This document shows, piece by piece, positions 11,345 to 23,508 of a stretch of 64,000 bases of DNA. Under the pieces are notes generated by a model. It saw nothing but the letters and a program-made list of their open reading frames with translations. It had not been told where the DNA came from and made no database searches. A program made the translations under genes and the position numbers. Source of the DNA: Nereocystis luetkeana (Eukaryota > Sar > Phaeophyceae > Laminariales > Laminariaceae); assembly GCA_031213475.1 (NCBI GenBank), contig JARUPZ010000021.1, positions 2,155,501 to 2,219,500 on the forward strand, given 5' to 3'. How positions within the stretch are numbered: the stretch's first letter is position 1; every line of letters begins with the position of its first letter.

Positions 11345-11828
11345 GTAAACAGTCTCCCACATGGGTGTATTGTCTCCTTGAAAAAAACACAATGATCTAA
11401 TCAACACTGTGTATATAAAGCCGTGAATTTGGTACTTACGCCCAACCCATCCATCCACCATCGAATGTACCGCCACAAACACTTGAGATTGGTTTTCAGA
11501 ATCTAACATGCAGTCGACAGCGGGAACGTGACATACAAGTTGGGGTTATACTGTATCCTATATGGTACATACCAGTTGCAAACGAGAACGGTTGGGGGGG
11601 CACCATGGCTTTTTTCTTCGAGAGTGGTTATGAGTGATCAAGACGATGAAGCTCATGGTACACATTGTCGGATGGCAGGAATAAAAATAGAGTAAGAATA
11701 TAATCAAGTACACAAATAACTTCACACAGCAGTATTTCATGCTCGGTATATATCACCAACAGTGTACAGATATGTCGATGTATGTTTAGCTCAACATAGT
11801 GCCACACCATGATCGACCCCACCATCAC
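11345..11828. other. Unannotated stretch between exon candidates on opposite strands
   Basis: Nothing recognised. It separates the plus-strand exon from the minus-strand membrane exon. Confidence 0.3.
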
Positions 11829-11962
11829 CTTGCAGTGGTAAGAGTTGCTTTTTCCATGGTGTTCCTGATGCTGGAGCGTAGAGCTTTCGTGGACCCTAGC
11901 AGCATAACAAGCGTCACCACTACGACGGCACACACGGTAATTATGGTGGTGTCGTCGTGGAG
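11829..11962 (-). CDS. Candidate exon encoding one membrane-spanning helix
   Basis: Read on the minus strand from 11,962, the frame gives LHDDTT, then an 18-residue hydrophobic helix (TIITVCAVVVVTLVMLLG), then STKALRSSIRNTMEKA. The basic residues after the helix suggest the C-terminal side is cytoplasmic. The exon ends at a donor GTGATG after 11,829. The acceptor (CTGAAG) has a poor pyrimidine tract, which is the main weakness. It has 44 codons plus 2 bases. It lies between extracellular-looking exons upstream and the acidic tail exon downstream on the same strand. Confidence 0.4.
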
Positions 11963-12140
11963 CTTCAGGCCGGCCGATCGACATCATCATCGTCCATGCC
12001 CGCACAGCAAGTCCATGCGCGCACAGCGAGCGGCCGTTTGTTGTTCGTTCGTTGCGCCAATAGGGCGTTGTTTTGCCGAGTGCCCCCCGGATACAGGCAC
12101 ACCGAGGCGTGCATAGCAGTGGGCCGAGCGAACGGCACAT

Positions 12141-12270
12141 GGGAGGGAGAAAAGGAGGCAGAAAGTAAGGAAGTCAGGGAAGCAGGGAGAGACGGGGGGA
12201 TGGAGCGAGGGAAAGAGGGAGGGAGAGAGACAGAGAGGGAGAGAGGGGGCGAGGGAGGGAGGGAGGGAGT
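12141..12270. repeat. Purine-rich GGGA/GAGA tract
   Basis: Low-complexity GGGAGGGAGAGAGAC sequence leading into the 17-bp G run at 12,271-12,287 that borders the SINE-like element. Confidence 0.7.
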
Positions 12271-12287
12271 GGGGGGGGGGGGGGGGG

Positions 12288-12800
12288 TACTCGATAGGAG
12301 AGATGTACTCGATCCCATGCATGGCCGTAGTCGTATGACCATAGACCCTCGCATCCCTACAATGCCGGGACGGAGCATGTCGGGTTTTCACCGACCAGGC
12401 AGACATTGCTTGCACCAAGCGCGAAGCGCCGTGAGGTGTTGGGCGAGTCGCATGAAGGGTGAGCTGCGTCCTACTAAGATCCGCTTTTGAGGCGGACTTG
12501 CATATGGACGACAGCTTCAACGAGTTGATTTAATTTCCGGTGTAGGCATTTCCAGAGACAGCAATGGAAGTACTATGTAACTGCCTCTTGGGTGCCTTAC
12601 CTTGAACACTACGTGATACGATCATTCCCAATTGTGCGGAGGAAAGGTTCGTTACCTCGCACAAATGATGTAACTCGACAACCAGCTGTGGGCGACCGCC
12701 AAATAAAAACCAAAAACGGTAACCTGGTTGTCTAGCTCACGTAGTGAGCGGCATGTTTTACAGTGTCGCTGCCAACCGACGCCAACCCAACCTATATAGC
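12288..12800 (-). mobile_element. SINE-like element, full-length copy 1 (poly-C flanked)
   Basis: A 513-bp non-coding element on the minus strand, matching the plus-strand copy at 53,654-54,163 over its whole length. The sense head is CTATATAGGTTGGGTTGG and the sense tail contains CGGCATTGTAGGGATGC, GGCCATGCATG and TCGAGTAC. Both ends run into poly(C) on the sense strand (G runs at 12,271-12,287 and 12,801-12,811 on the plus strand). The tail GAGTAC plus poly(C) matches the LINE 3' end ATGAGTAC plus poly(C), so it probably borrows that LINE's machinery. No clear tRNA promoter boxes were found. Confidence 0.75.
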
Positions 12801-13059
12801 GGGGGGGGGGGAGGGATAGTGGAAGACGGGTGGTATGACTATTGCTTTCTGCGCCATCCGACAAAGTGCAGGGTGGATGTCAAATCACAAGAAATGACGA
12901 GGAAACAGAAAACAAAGACTACCTCCGAAGTATACGTTAAAGCATAGAGGTGCGACAACCAAAAAAGTGAATATTCACACTAACAAGCCTTCTTCAACCA
13001 ACATCACGGCAGTACTAATTGTCGGGCTCAATGCGCTTCAGATTGTTGTGATATCACCC

Positions 13060-13159
13060 CCGTAGATGCACTCGGCGATGAAACACTCTGCTACGGGCCT
13101 ATTGACACCCCGTAGATGCACTCGGCGATGAAACACTCTGCTACGGGCCTATTGACACC
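13060..13159 (+). repeat. Exact 50-bp tandem duplication
   Basis: Two adjacent 50-bp copies (starting CGTAGATGCACTCGGCGATG) are identical. In a region where other repeats are diverged, this points to a very recent duplication or an assembly artefact. Confidence 0.9.
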
Positions 13160-13197
13160 ACTGGATTAAACAAGCCATCCTACTATCAATGCTAATC

Positions 13198-13672
13198 CTT
13201 TTTTTTGATACACGATGGCAACATCATGCGCTTCCTGTCTTTCTCAAGAGAAATTCGAGGGCGCACTGGGATCATATCCCCGACACCGAATTGCTCGTGT
13301 GGCAAAGCAGTAGAGAGTAGAACTCACATAGCAGGAGAATGTGAAGTGCACAAGGAGAAACGGGATGTGTTAGAAGAGGAGATGAGGGAAAGAAAAAGAG
13401 ACGAGGGATGCAGACTAATGTGACATGGAGAAGTTTGGTGCACTAGACAGCAGCGAGACTACGATCGATATCCTAGGAGATAGAGGGTGGCCACAGGCGG
13501 CCAAACAGCAAGGGGATAATAGTAGCTAAACGTTTCTATGGGATGTATGAAAACTACTAAATGGGCACCCTCAACTGTTGGAGGTGTCTCTATTAAGAGA
13601 AGAAACGGTGCTCCGTCTCGAAAGGGATGCGTGGTCAATGGTCAAATGACTAAGGCAAGCAACAAATGAGGA
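13198..13672 (+). mobile_element. LINE 3' fragment, divergent subfamily (copy C)
   Basis: 5'-truncated plus-strand copy. It keeps the finger region (CSCGKAVESRTHIAGEC followed by EVHKEKRDVLEEEM) and the untranslated tail ending GCAAGCAACAAATGAG, then an 11-bp C run at 13,673-13,683 and further C-rich sequence. Upstream of the finger it differs from copies A and B, so it belongs to an older or separate subfamily. Confidence 0.85.
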
Positions 13673-14827
13673 CCCCCCCCCCCTGCCCCCCTCGCCCCCC
13701 CCCTTCCTCCCCGTCGGGAGATCAAAATACATCATGTCGGTTTGTATCTTAAGGGCTTCCTTCGCGGAAATACGCAATATTGGGCATTTCTACGATTGCT
13801 TAGACTCGCCTTTTATCGGTATTTCTTGGATATCCCATCAAAGCCTCGTGGGAGGCCCACGGGATACGCTCGAGAGTCTCGAAAGGGAGTCCAGTGGAAG
13901 TGCAATAAAGCAGATACCACGGGAGCGCCATGGAAGCATCCTAGTCAATGGGATTTCACTAATGCCCCCTTGGAACCCCCCATGGGGGGCAAACGGGAGT
14001 CTTGGGGCGATCTAGGGCAGACCCATGACAGGCCTATGGTAGACTCATGGCAGACCTACGGCAGGCCCATCGAAGACCCATGATCTAGCACCGTGTGTCC
14101 ACCCATGGGCGTCACATGGGAATCCCATGGAAAACCCATGGAAACCCCAAGGGAGAACCATTTTCCCACAGGAGACCCATGGGAGTCCCATGGGATACCC
14201 ATGGAATTTTCATGTGAGACACATGGGCCGGTCTACTGCAGTATAGGCCCACATCAGATATCCATTGCAGACCGGCAGTGGTTTGCAGACGCAGAGTAGA
14301 CCCTGGCAGACCCATTGATGACCCGTGTCATGGGCAACCCATGGGCCAGCTCTCTAAGCCCATGGGACACCCATGGGATACCCAGAGGCCAACACAGCAG
14401 TGATTCCATAGAACTTCTAGGGGGGACCGATGGGACCACAACGAACCTAAGGAAGGCTTATGGGCGACCCATGGGGCCAGTACGATACCCGTACGAGAGG
14501 GGACCCATGGTGAAACACTATGATCCCATGGGAGACTCCGGGAAGATCCATGGGAGACCCATAGCCGACCCACAAGCTAGGACTCTAAAGTCACTACAGT
14601 AGGAGCCCATGGGCCACCCCTGGACCAGCACTAGGAAGCTATGGGTGTCCTATGTGTCTCCATCGGATACCCACGGTCGTCCCACGGAAGTCTCATGGGT
14701 TGGCACTGTGGTCCCATGGGAGACTTAGAAAAGAAGACCCGTGGAAAAATTACGAATGGGAGACCCATGGGCCAACACTATAAACCTGTGGGAGGCCCAC
14801 GGGTAACCCGGGGAGACCCATTAGCCA

Positions 14828-14935
14828 ATACGGGGGTCCATAATGAATAAGACCAAATATTGTTAGTAAACATAACGAAACATATAGGTTTTTGAGTGTA
14901 CCGTAGGTCCTATTTAATATGGTCTCCCGTAATAG
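14828..14935 (-). mobile_element. MITE family A, copy 3
   Basis: Inserted in CATG array I in reverse orientation (AAATATTGTTAG precedes the GTAGGTCCTATTTAATA arm). The right end CCCGTAATAG is intact; the left end has lost a few bases. Its insertion post-dates the array. Confidence 0.85.
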
Positions 14936-16309
14936 TACTACAACCTGATGGGAGACCAATGAGAAACCCACGAGAGACCCATGAGAGACCCCTGAGAGAC
15001 CCTTGGTCCAGCACTAAGACCCCAAAGGGGACCCATGGGAGGTGCATGGGCCGTACTGTCGGGAGTTTCATGGGTTACCCATAGGGCAGGAATACGAACT
15101 CATAGGTGATCCATGCGCGACCTATGCGCCAACACTGAAGCGCCAGCGCTGTAAACTCATGGGACACCCTTACACCAGCACTATATAGGAACGGGAGTTC
15201 CATCGGCCAAAACTGTACGATTCCATGGGAGACTCACGGACGACACATGGGAAAACCATGGCCGACCCGTGAGTCAAGTCGCACTTCGAAGCCATGGGGT
15301 ACCCATGATCGACCCACGAGGCAGTATTATAGTCGCATGGGAGAGCCATGGGGCGACCCATGAGCCAGTCCTGTAAGCACATGGGAAATCCATGGGTCGG
15401 CACATTAAAAAACCGACGGAAATTCCATGGGTTATCCATGGGGTAGCTGTCGACATACCATGGGAATCCCATGGCACAATACTATGATGCCATGGGAGAC
15501 GCATGGATGCCCCACGGGAGACCCACGGGAGACAAATGAGTCAGCGGGAGAAATTAATAGGAAGGCCGTTGGCGACCCATGGTCGATCCTTCGGTCAGTG
15601 CTATAAACGCATGGGCGACCAATGAAGCTGCACTATAAGTGGACGGGAAGTCCCACGGGTTGCCCCTCATATTTCTAGCCATGGACATCCCGTGGTAGTT
15701 CCATAGACCAACGCTACGATCCCATAGAAAACGCACGGGCAACCCATGGGCCTCCCATGGGCCTCCCATGGTGTTACATTTATGGCCCATGGCTCACCTA
15801 TTGGTCTTCTTCGTGTGTTGATAATGGAGCCATGGGTTTAGCATGTAAATCTCATGGGAACACGAAGTCGACTCATGGTACTCCCATGGGTCTCCCATAT
15901 AGGCCTCTCATGGGTTTATAGGTCTGGCCCATGGGTCTCTCATGGGTCTGGCACGGGCCTCCCAGCGGCCTACACCATGCAACTGCCATATGGGTCTCCC
16001 ATAGGGTTACAATGCTGGCCCATGGGTCTCTTATGGGTCTCCCGTGAGGCTCTCATCTAGATTTCCCAAATAATCCTCGTGTTCCCATGGGTATCCCATG
16101 GTTCGTTCAATTCTGGCGCGTGGGTCGCCCATGGATCTTTTTGCGGGTCTTGTGTTTCCCCTGGGATCATACTGTTGGCCTATGGGGCTAGTATGGGTTT
16201 ATGGGAGGCCCACGGATAGCCCATCATAGGTAGCCGGGACCACCCCCCTTGCATACTATGCGCGTCAACAAACACCTGCGGAGACATTGCACAGTGTAGC
16301 ACACTATCA

Positions 16310-16430
16310 AGAGTAGGCGTGCCGAAGTGAGAGACTTATCGACACGTCATGGGGTGTGCTACGTTGTTCAATGTCTCCATAATGGGTTTTTTGGGCCTAC
16401 ATTGTGCAAGGCGGGGGTCCCAGCCATCTT
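16310..16430. mobile_element. Diverged relative of MITE family D
   Basis: GCCGAAGTGAGAGACTTATC and CGACACGTCATGGGGTGTGC correspond to the left arm at 7,040-7,080. The text after it (GTTGTTCAATGTCTCC, ACATTGTGCAAGGCGGGG) matches 7,170-7,245. The right arm is not clear. Confidence 0.5.
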
Positions 16431-16690
16431 TGATGGGAACCCTTAGGTTTATGGGGCTGGTCCATGGGTCGCCAATAGAACTCGCGTGGGCCTCACAAGG
16501 GTGGTTTCTTGGAACTTTCGTGGGTCTCCCACGGGTGGTCTCATAGAACTTCCTTAGTAGGACCTCATTGCTCAAGGTGTTTCTATGGCGCCTCCATGGG
16601 ATCTCCATGACGGTCCCATGGGATTACCATGGGACCCATGGGGCTACCAGTGGAAGCCCATGGGCATTCTTTGGCAGTGGGACTTCCTCC

Positions 16691-17157
16691 TGGGGCTTCC
16701 GAGAACGACAAATACTACTGTATATCAACCGGGTGCTTTGTTGTACCAAAACGCTTGGAAATGGAGTGGTGCCCGGTACAACGTTTGCCGCGTGACATGC
16801 GATAGCGCCGAAGACTACAGCACCTTCGCCTATAGCTCTTGCAACTGTTTTCTTGCAGCGAATAGCCTATTGCTATTTCTTTTACGTTTCGTAATTTTGT
16901 GGTGCGCCTTCAGAGGACGAACAAATGCATCGATAGGCTGCGCTTAGAGCAAGTTTTTTTCGTCGATCCATCAAGCAGATTCAGGTGCCAGAGTATAGAT
17001 TCGGCCGATATCATCACCCATTCATGTAAGGTGGTGTTTGTACCTCGCACATGTAGAGTAGGTGCTATATGGGTATGTTCTCGCCCCACGTGACTACTGC
17101 TGTATTTTTACTGTCGTTACAGTACCGTTGAGTTCGCACAGGGGTGCGTTCGTTTTT
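16691..17157. other. Unannotated stretch
   Basis: No exon with paired splice sites, RNA gene or element is recognised between the CATG array and the duplication at 17,158. Confidence 0.3.
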
Positions 17158-17391
17158 CAACGGTCGATTTATCGAGGACGGGAAGGTTACCAGTACCGAA
17201 AAACCGAACAACAAGGTGTTCTCGGAAAGATCCGGACGAGAGTCTTCCGAAAGCATAATGTTCGGCCTTGTCTAGCGGTCGATTTATCGAGGACGGGAAG
17301 GTTGCGAGTACCGAAACACCGAACAACAAGGTGTTCTCGGAAAGATCCGGACGAGAGCCTACCGAAAGCACAGTGTTCGGCCTTGTCTAGC
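17158..17391 (+). repeat. Tandem duplication, about 116-bp unit
   Basis: Two adjacent copies beginning CGGTCGATTTATCGAGGACG differ at a handful of positions. The period is not a multiple of three, so the reading frame changes between copies and a coding function is unlikely. Each unit ends GTTCGGCCTTGTCTAG. Confidence 0.85.
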
Positions 17392-17929
17392 GCACCCTTA
17401 CCGTCGCTGTCGAGAAAACGAGCGCTGAAGAACGATCTCATCCCCTGTGCAACTCGACGCTCTTTACGGTATACTCCCTGATGCTTTACTTACAACAGTT
17501 GGGTGGCGAAGTAGACCAGCTATCTGACGTAGTATATGTCTAATGCATGTTATCACTGTTATTTTGTTTTCCAAATTCCCTTTCCCATTTTACCGCTGAG
17601 AGCTGCTGGTAGAAAGGGAGCAAGGTCTTGAGTTTTGAAAGAAAAGTTAGAAATCTGCAAAAATCGGGGAGTTGGAAATGTGAAAAACTCGGGAGGGAAA
17701 ACAGTGAACGAGGCAAAGCGAACACACGTCGAACCACCCAAAGGCGCCAGTGAGATACAAAAATTAAATGCAGAATTCTTCAATTTTCCACACGCAACTG
17801 ATAATAACTAAACTACAAGACCTAACCAACTAACGAACTACTGTAGTCGGCAATCTATAATCAGCCAACTCACAGCCAACACTAAGGTTTAAGACGCTCC
17901 ACATATCGGACAGCTCAAATAGCTCATTC
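17392..17929. other. Unannotated stretch
   Basis: Purine/pyrimidine-skewed, with no supported exon or repeat family. Confidence 0.3.
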
Positions 17930-18530
17930 CCACTTTATGATCTGGATATTTCAGAGCAGACAGATCGATTCCTCATCTGTGTGATCTGCATGATCTACAG
18001 TAGCTCATGTTCCTGGGTTACAGTCATGTGCTTCGCTTTATTTAGGAAATATTTCCTGGGGTGGATTTGCGCTCACGGTATACATAGAGTTCCCACACAG
18101 CACCTCATAACGGCGGGCTGTTAGAGATCTAACGTAACAGCCTCGCATAGGGCAGACTACGGCAGTAGGATCTACAACAGAAACAGTAGGTGAAGACCGT
18201 GAAATCTGCATGATCTCGGATATGTCTCCTGGGTTGAATCTGTGCTACGGGCAGCAGACAGGTCCTACACAGCACCTCATCACGGTGGCTTATGACAGAT
18301 CCGGCATCGCATCTCGTATTGGCAGGTTAGGATCTACAGCAGTACAAATGCAGCAGGGGACCTTATAATCTGCTTAATCTAGGGCATGTTTCCTGTGTTG
18401 AATATGGGCTAGAGGATACGTACAGATAGATCCTGCGCCGTACCTCATAACGGTTGGAAATTCCAGGTCCAGCATAGCGTCTCATAATAACAACAGTCTA
18501 GGATCTACAGGTGATCTACATTAAATTATT
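17930..18530 (+). repeat. Degenerate tandem repeat, units about 150-180 bp
   Basis: Words GATCTGCATGATCT, CTCCTGGGTTGAAT, ACAGCACCTCATAACGG and TAGGATCTACAG recur in the same order three to four times. Related sequence lies at 25,540-25,740 and, inverted, at 58,300-58,560, so this is a dispersed family. No conserved frame. Confidence 0.65.
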
Positions 18531-18574
18531 ATATTGCCCGACGTGTGCAATACCGGCATGACATGAAATCGCAC

Positions 18575-18721
18575 CTGCGACTGGCAATCCGGGTCGGAAA
18601 CACATTGCTGGTAGGTGGTGAGGAAGAAAGACATGTTGGACGCCCTGTAGGCGAAGGTAATGTTGTTAGAGTCGCGGATGGCCACGTTGAAAATGTACTC
18701 CACTCCGCTTATCACGGGTGC
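18575..18721 (-). CDS. Candidate internal exon, extracellular beta-rich segment
   Basis: On the minus strand, an acceptor (GTGGCGCAG after a C/T-rich tract) precedes 18,721 and a donor GTGCGA follows 18,575. The exon is 147 bases, exactly 49 codons, phase 0 to 0. It encodes APVISGVEYIFNVAIRDS, then NNITFAYRASNMSFFLTTYQ and QCVSDPDCQSQ: beta-strand pattern, a CxxxxxC pair and one N-glycosylation-type NIT. It resembles an ectodomain piece, but no family is named. It may belong with the exons at 19,036, 26,849, 32,397 and 38,390. Confidence 0.5.
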
Positions 18722-19035
18722 CTGCGCCACGGTATTCGATCGTGGCAGGAAGCAAGGCAGAGCAGGGCAATCGGTGATCAAAGAAGGAGCTGCTGCAACG
18801 TACTTGATTGAGAATCCCCTTTTTTTACATTTCGTACATACACTGCCTGTCAGGAGCTAAACAAACATCGTACGTTGTGTCTTACATCTATTAATATCTA
18901 TCTTTGATACCTGGTATGCCACGAGGCACTCCATCATAGCAGCGTGAACACTACGGTGGTGGTGTTGGTGGTGGTCAAATCATTGCCGTACATGTGACAA
19001 ACTTGTACGAGTGTACAGGCACACGTACCGGGTAC

Positions 19036-19114
19036 CTGGTATGACATATACGATGAGTGTGGGCAACGAAACAGGCGGTGGTTTCGGTCCAGCCACGATG
19101 TTGCTAACGGCAGC
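19036..19114 (-). CDS. Candidate internal exon, Pro-rich beta segment
   Basis: On the minus strand, acceptor AAATGAG precedes 19,114 and donor CCAG then GTACCC follows 19,036. The 79 bases encode AAVSNIVAGP and PPPVSLPTLIVYVIP, ending in phase 1. The donor again lies in a TACCAGGTA word (19,033-19,041). It does not chain directly in phase with the exon at 18,721, so another exon would be needed. The peptide is short and the call is weak. Confidence 0.3.
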
Positions 19115-20559
19115 CTCATTTAGTCAGTCCAGTACCATGTTTGCTTGCCATCCCGCATGTTTTTTATGTGCATGTGCATATGCCGCATATGCATGCAGTA
19201 CTCTCATGGAATGAATATCACGTCAAGCTGTTTTCTCTGGACACAGACGTATCTCTTTCCAGACCCATCGAGCAGGTCTCGCGTTTGTCACTGAGCAATA
19301 TGCCACGGCACATAGGAGTGGTGCCTTATTATTTTCTGGAGCCCAATCATATGAGGAGCTGCTCAATACCTCGCCCGGAACACGACTCTTCGAAGGTGTT
19401 TGTTCGCGCACCCCGACGAACATTTATATGCGCTATGACACTCAATAGTCCTGCTTGAACAAAACTACACGTAACAGTAACGTGCCAGCCGGTGCTGCTG
19501 CCTGCTGTAGGTCCTCACTTGAGGAGCTCAACACGTCAGAGAATATTGAGTTGACAAGTAAGTGGAACCCCTACTACTGCTGTGGGATTGCTCCACTCAC
19601 GTACGTACGTTTGTATGTATGCTGCGTCGGCTGGAGCTATTGATACTGGTATACGATAGTGGGGCTACCCCAAGTTTTTGATTGCCGCATTTTGGGGCAC
19701 TCGCACGTTAGCGGCTGGCTCTGTGTACCTCGCTCATGATTCGACCTGAAAGTAGTTTTGTTTCCGGCGCAAGCGTGGACAAACAATCGGATGCTGGTGA
19801 ATAATCGCGAAACCGAAAAAGCGAAAGCATAGACTGATAGCATTATATTGCGAATGCTTGTAGATGGGGTGCAGCAGTCACTTGGTCGAGTGGCTCTGAT
19901 CGGCTGACAAAAAAAGGACCTGGCAGTGATCCCCCTACATACAGTAGCCTTGGTCTGTCTTTGGAGACAAAAGCTGTGTCGTATTGGAGGAAGAGCCCCT
20001 CTACAGTGCCTGTATGCGCCAACCAGAGACACCGGCACTATGTATCGGCGACCGGCACTATATACTCCGCACACTACCATACTGGTTAATCTCACCTGTG
20101 CCAAGTGGGCAGGCAGCACTGCTACTCAATCGGCATTTCAGAGGGACCACTACCGTATCGTAATGCGGCTCCGACGAAGGGCTGATTTTTCGGGGGCTCA
20201 ATCTTTGACTCACCTTGAAGCCGTGATCCCTTCTGCAATCAGATCTTAACTCCATCATTCCCCGTATATATAATCATTGGTCTTCCATAACTTCCAAGGA
20301 GAATACCACAACATTAGCCCACCCCGATGACCTGGATACGCATAAACATAGGAGCTCCGGGGGAACGCCGATTCCACGATCTAAAACATGAATCGAAGAG
20401 GCGAATGCGCAAGGCCAACTCCCACACCTCCCTTTACGAGACTACTACGCTTCGCGAAGGAACATCAGAAGGGGATACAGGATCGAAGTCTGCACCCGTG
20501 AGGGGTTAAAAAAACGGGTAACACCGGAGGTACTGCCCACATACCAAGCAGGAGGGTGA
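19115..20559. other. Unannotated stretch
   Basis: A plus-strand frame at 19,141-19,458 is open but lacks splice support and homology. The CACCGGCACTAT words near 20,025-20,065 match the repeat at 4,115. Nothing else recognised. Confidence 0.3.
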
Positions 20560-21619
20560 ACTCCGTGTCATTCATGGCTGTATCCCAGCGGGTGATCGCC
20601 GAGAGTATATCCCCCATGCAACATTCCGTGGGTCAAACCAATACATGAGTGATCCCACCGTAGATATGATGGGTCCCCCCTGAGAACCACGGCGCCGCGG
20701 GGCATGCCGTTTGCACCACGGGATGACCCATGTGGCCTACCATGGGACAAGTACGACCATGGCCCATATCATGGTTTATCCCATGGTGCGCCCCATCGTA
20801 CACCCTATGGGGTACACTAAAGTGCTGATATCCCATAGGGCATCCCATGGTGTCCCTTTGGGTGGCCCGTGGAATCCTCAGCAGGATGGACACTTCATGG
20901 AACAACCCACGGTGGAACCCATGAGACAAGCACTCCAGTGGTTCAAGTCGTGTCGCATCCCATGGTGGACTCCATGGTACGTCCCATAGTGTTCAAGATA
21001 TTCCATGAGGTATCCTATGGTGTGCCCCATGGTGGCTTATGGGGTGTCCCACGACATGCCCCACGAAGGAACGATTGCACCGTGGGGTACGCAACTGGAT
21101 ACCACGACATGACCCATGCGGCACCCCATCGGAAAAATCCTAGTATGGCGCATACCATGGCGTATGCATACCATGGCGTATCCAGTGTGCGCGCGCCACG
21201 TGGTACGTACCATGGGACTACTGTAGACGCATTGCATGGGGTACCCCACGGCGTGGCCCATGAAATTTTCCCATCAAGTTCCCGATGGAGGGACAGGTGT
21301 GCCGTGGGGTATGCTTTACGCTCCACGGGATGAACCATGACGTATATCATGGGGTGAACAATTTCATGGCGCACCCTGTTAGGTATACCATGGTGAACCC
21401 CATGGTACACCTTATGGGGTGTATCGAGACTTACTGTAGTACATCCCATGGCGCGCCCCGTGGGGTATGCCAAGGGCATGTTATGGGCGGCCCCATGGTG
21501 AGGCCATGCAGTCGCCTAAGGGTCAGTTCGCGGGATTCTTCGTGCCGCACCCTGCGCTAAACCGTGGTTCACTCCATGGGCTCACCCATGGACTACCACA
21601 TGGGTTGTTCCATCAAGAG

Positions 21620-21925
21620 GTGCCTGTGGATCCCCCCATCAAACAGTCGATTCTCCCAATTGAGAATTACCTTTCCGACGAGATTGAAAAGCGATTGGAA
21701 TGTTTTTTTTCAGGAGGTAAATTTCCCTCACGGTCAAAGTTTGACCCAAGATATACCTTCATTGTTGATAGGTACCGATCGATCCGCAAAAGCAACATCA
21801 AAATCAGCCTTGACGGGCTCGTGAAACAGAAGAGGTGTGAAACTTGGTATTTAGGGGCGAGGCGCCTCGCCCAAAAATCCCGATTTTCTTCGATCTTCGC
21901 TATCTCGGGACTGCATACTCCATGG
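21620..21925. other. Non-repeat island inside CATG array II
   Basis: About 300 bases with none of the array units. It begins CAGTCGATTCTCCCAATTGAG and ends AAAAATCCCGATTTTC. A partly similar start (CTCCTAATCGGAATTTTC, CTTTTCCGATGAGAG) occurs in the second island at 23,830. Both may be copies of one unknown insertion. Confidence 0.4.
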
Positions 21926-23508
21926 GCCACTCCGTGCGGTGCACTCTACCATCATCATTACATACGCCGTGTGCTGTCTCACGGGTGCACCACGGGACGC
22001 TTCATGGGGTTGACTATGACAGCATTTATCCTATGGGTTGTCTCGTGGGCCACCTCGTGGTGTAAATATGCTCTTCGGTGCACCTCGTCAAATACCGGGG
22101 CATGCCTCATGGAGCACCACCCCGTCGCATACCCCATGGCATTCCCCATGGCGCACACCCTATATAATTTTATACCCCATGGGATGTACAACTGGGTGCA
22201 CCATGGGATGATCCACGGGGTACATCATGGTACCAGGTGTGTCCTCAAGTATACATCCCTTGTTTTGCCTCATCGGTCATCCCGAGGTGCAAACGACCGC
22301 GCACCCTGTGACCTAAACGTTCCTCTATGGAGCACCTAGCGGAGCGTAATGGGGGTACCACCGCATGAGATACCCCATGGTATACTCCATGGGGCACACT
22401 ACACCGTAACATACGCCATGGAACGTACCATGGGATACGCCATGGGATGTCTCACTGTGTGCGCCCTGTAATATCGCATGGGAGCATACCCCATAGCATT
22501 AGACGTGGAGTACACCATGCGTTGCCATGGGACAGTATAGTTTGATCCATGGGATATCCCATGAGGAACTCAGTGGGGTTAGCCATGAGATACCCCATGG
22601 GAACATTAAACCCATGGAACTGACGCTTTACCTCATGGAATAACACATAATCGGTAGGAAATAGCCGTGGATTACTCTATTGGTTCCTCCATGGGATTGT
22701 CCATGGAAGTCTTTATTCCCGTGATATACTCCATGGGATACCACGCGGAATTACCCATGTGCAGCGCCATGACACCTCAATAAGCCCATGGAATACACCA
22801 TCCTACTATACCCTATGATACGATTAGGTACATTAAGTCTTGCCATGGAACTCCGCTGATCTCATGAACTATCCCATATTTGAGTATTTGAGTACGAACC
22901 GAACATGGGTTATTTCTATGTCCACATCGTGCGAGATGCAGGGACTACAACGTGTACACGAGTCTGAACATACAGCCTTGGGCATCCCTTGGGGCGAACA
23001 TCCAAATGGGGGTATCTCATGTGGTGTCCCAATGTATATATATCCCATTATATCCCTCCACGGCATACCGCATGATGTAGACCATGGAGATCATGACGTA
23101 TGACGTGCATCCCTATGGTACACCCGATGGGAGTGACCATCCCGAGTTCTACCACAGGACGACCCATGACATATGCCATGGGATACCATGGGACATACCA
23201 TGGCATTCTCGGTGGTATTCCCATAGGCCAGCCCATGGAAAAACGCATGGGGTACCCCACGATACCACCCATGGGCATGCCATCGTATAAACCATGGGAT
23301 GATCCATGGAAGCTTTCGTCTTATGGGATTCTTCACCAGGGATATATATCCCTTGGGACCACCCATGGGGCATACCATGGGATATTCCATGTACGACTAC
23401 CTCCGAAGGGTACCCAAAATAGAAAAAACGTAGCTCATGGGATCATGGTGCTTCCTGGAAAACTCCACGAGGTACCTCAGGGGACACCCACATCCTACCC
23501 TGTACACT

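Larger units (their letters stand above)
13826..16690. repeat. CATG-palindrome array I (GGGAGACCCATG units)
   Basis: About 2.8 kb of degenerate units, mostly 11 bp, centred on CCCATGGG (for example CATG at 14,178, 14,189, 14,200, 14,211, 14,221). Up to about 15,700 the spacer reads GGGAGACC on the plus strand; after that it reads GGGTCTCC, so the two halves are inverted. A MITE A copy (14,828-14,935) and a family D relative (16,255-16,430) are inserted. Short open frames here are repeat by-products. Confidence 0.85.

Noticed and set aside
13060-13159. CRISPR-like direct repeats
   Set aside because: Two adjacent 50-bp copies with no spacers, in a eukaryotic context.
13826-16690. Short open frames within the CATG arrays
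   Set aside because: Unit length of 11 bp cycles through all frames. Peptides are repeat translations.
21467-22339. 290-codon plus-strand open frame
   Set aside because: It runs through CATG-array units and a non-coding island. The peptide is repetitive His/Gly/Pro without domain character.
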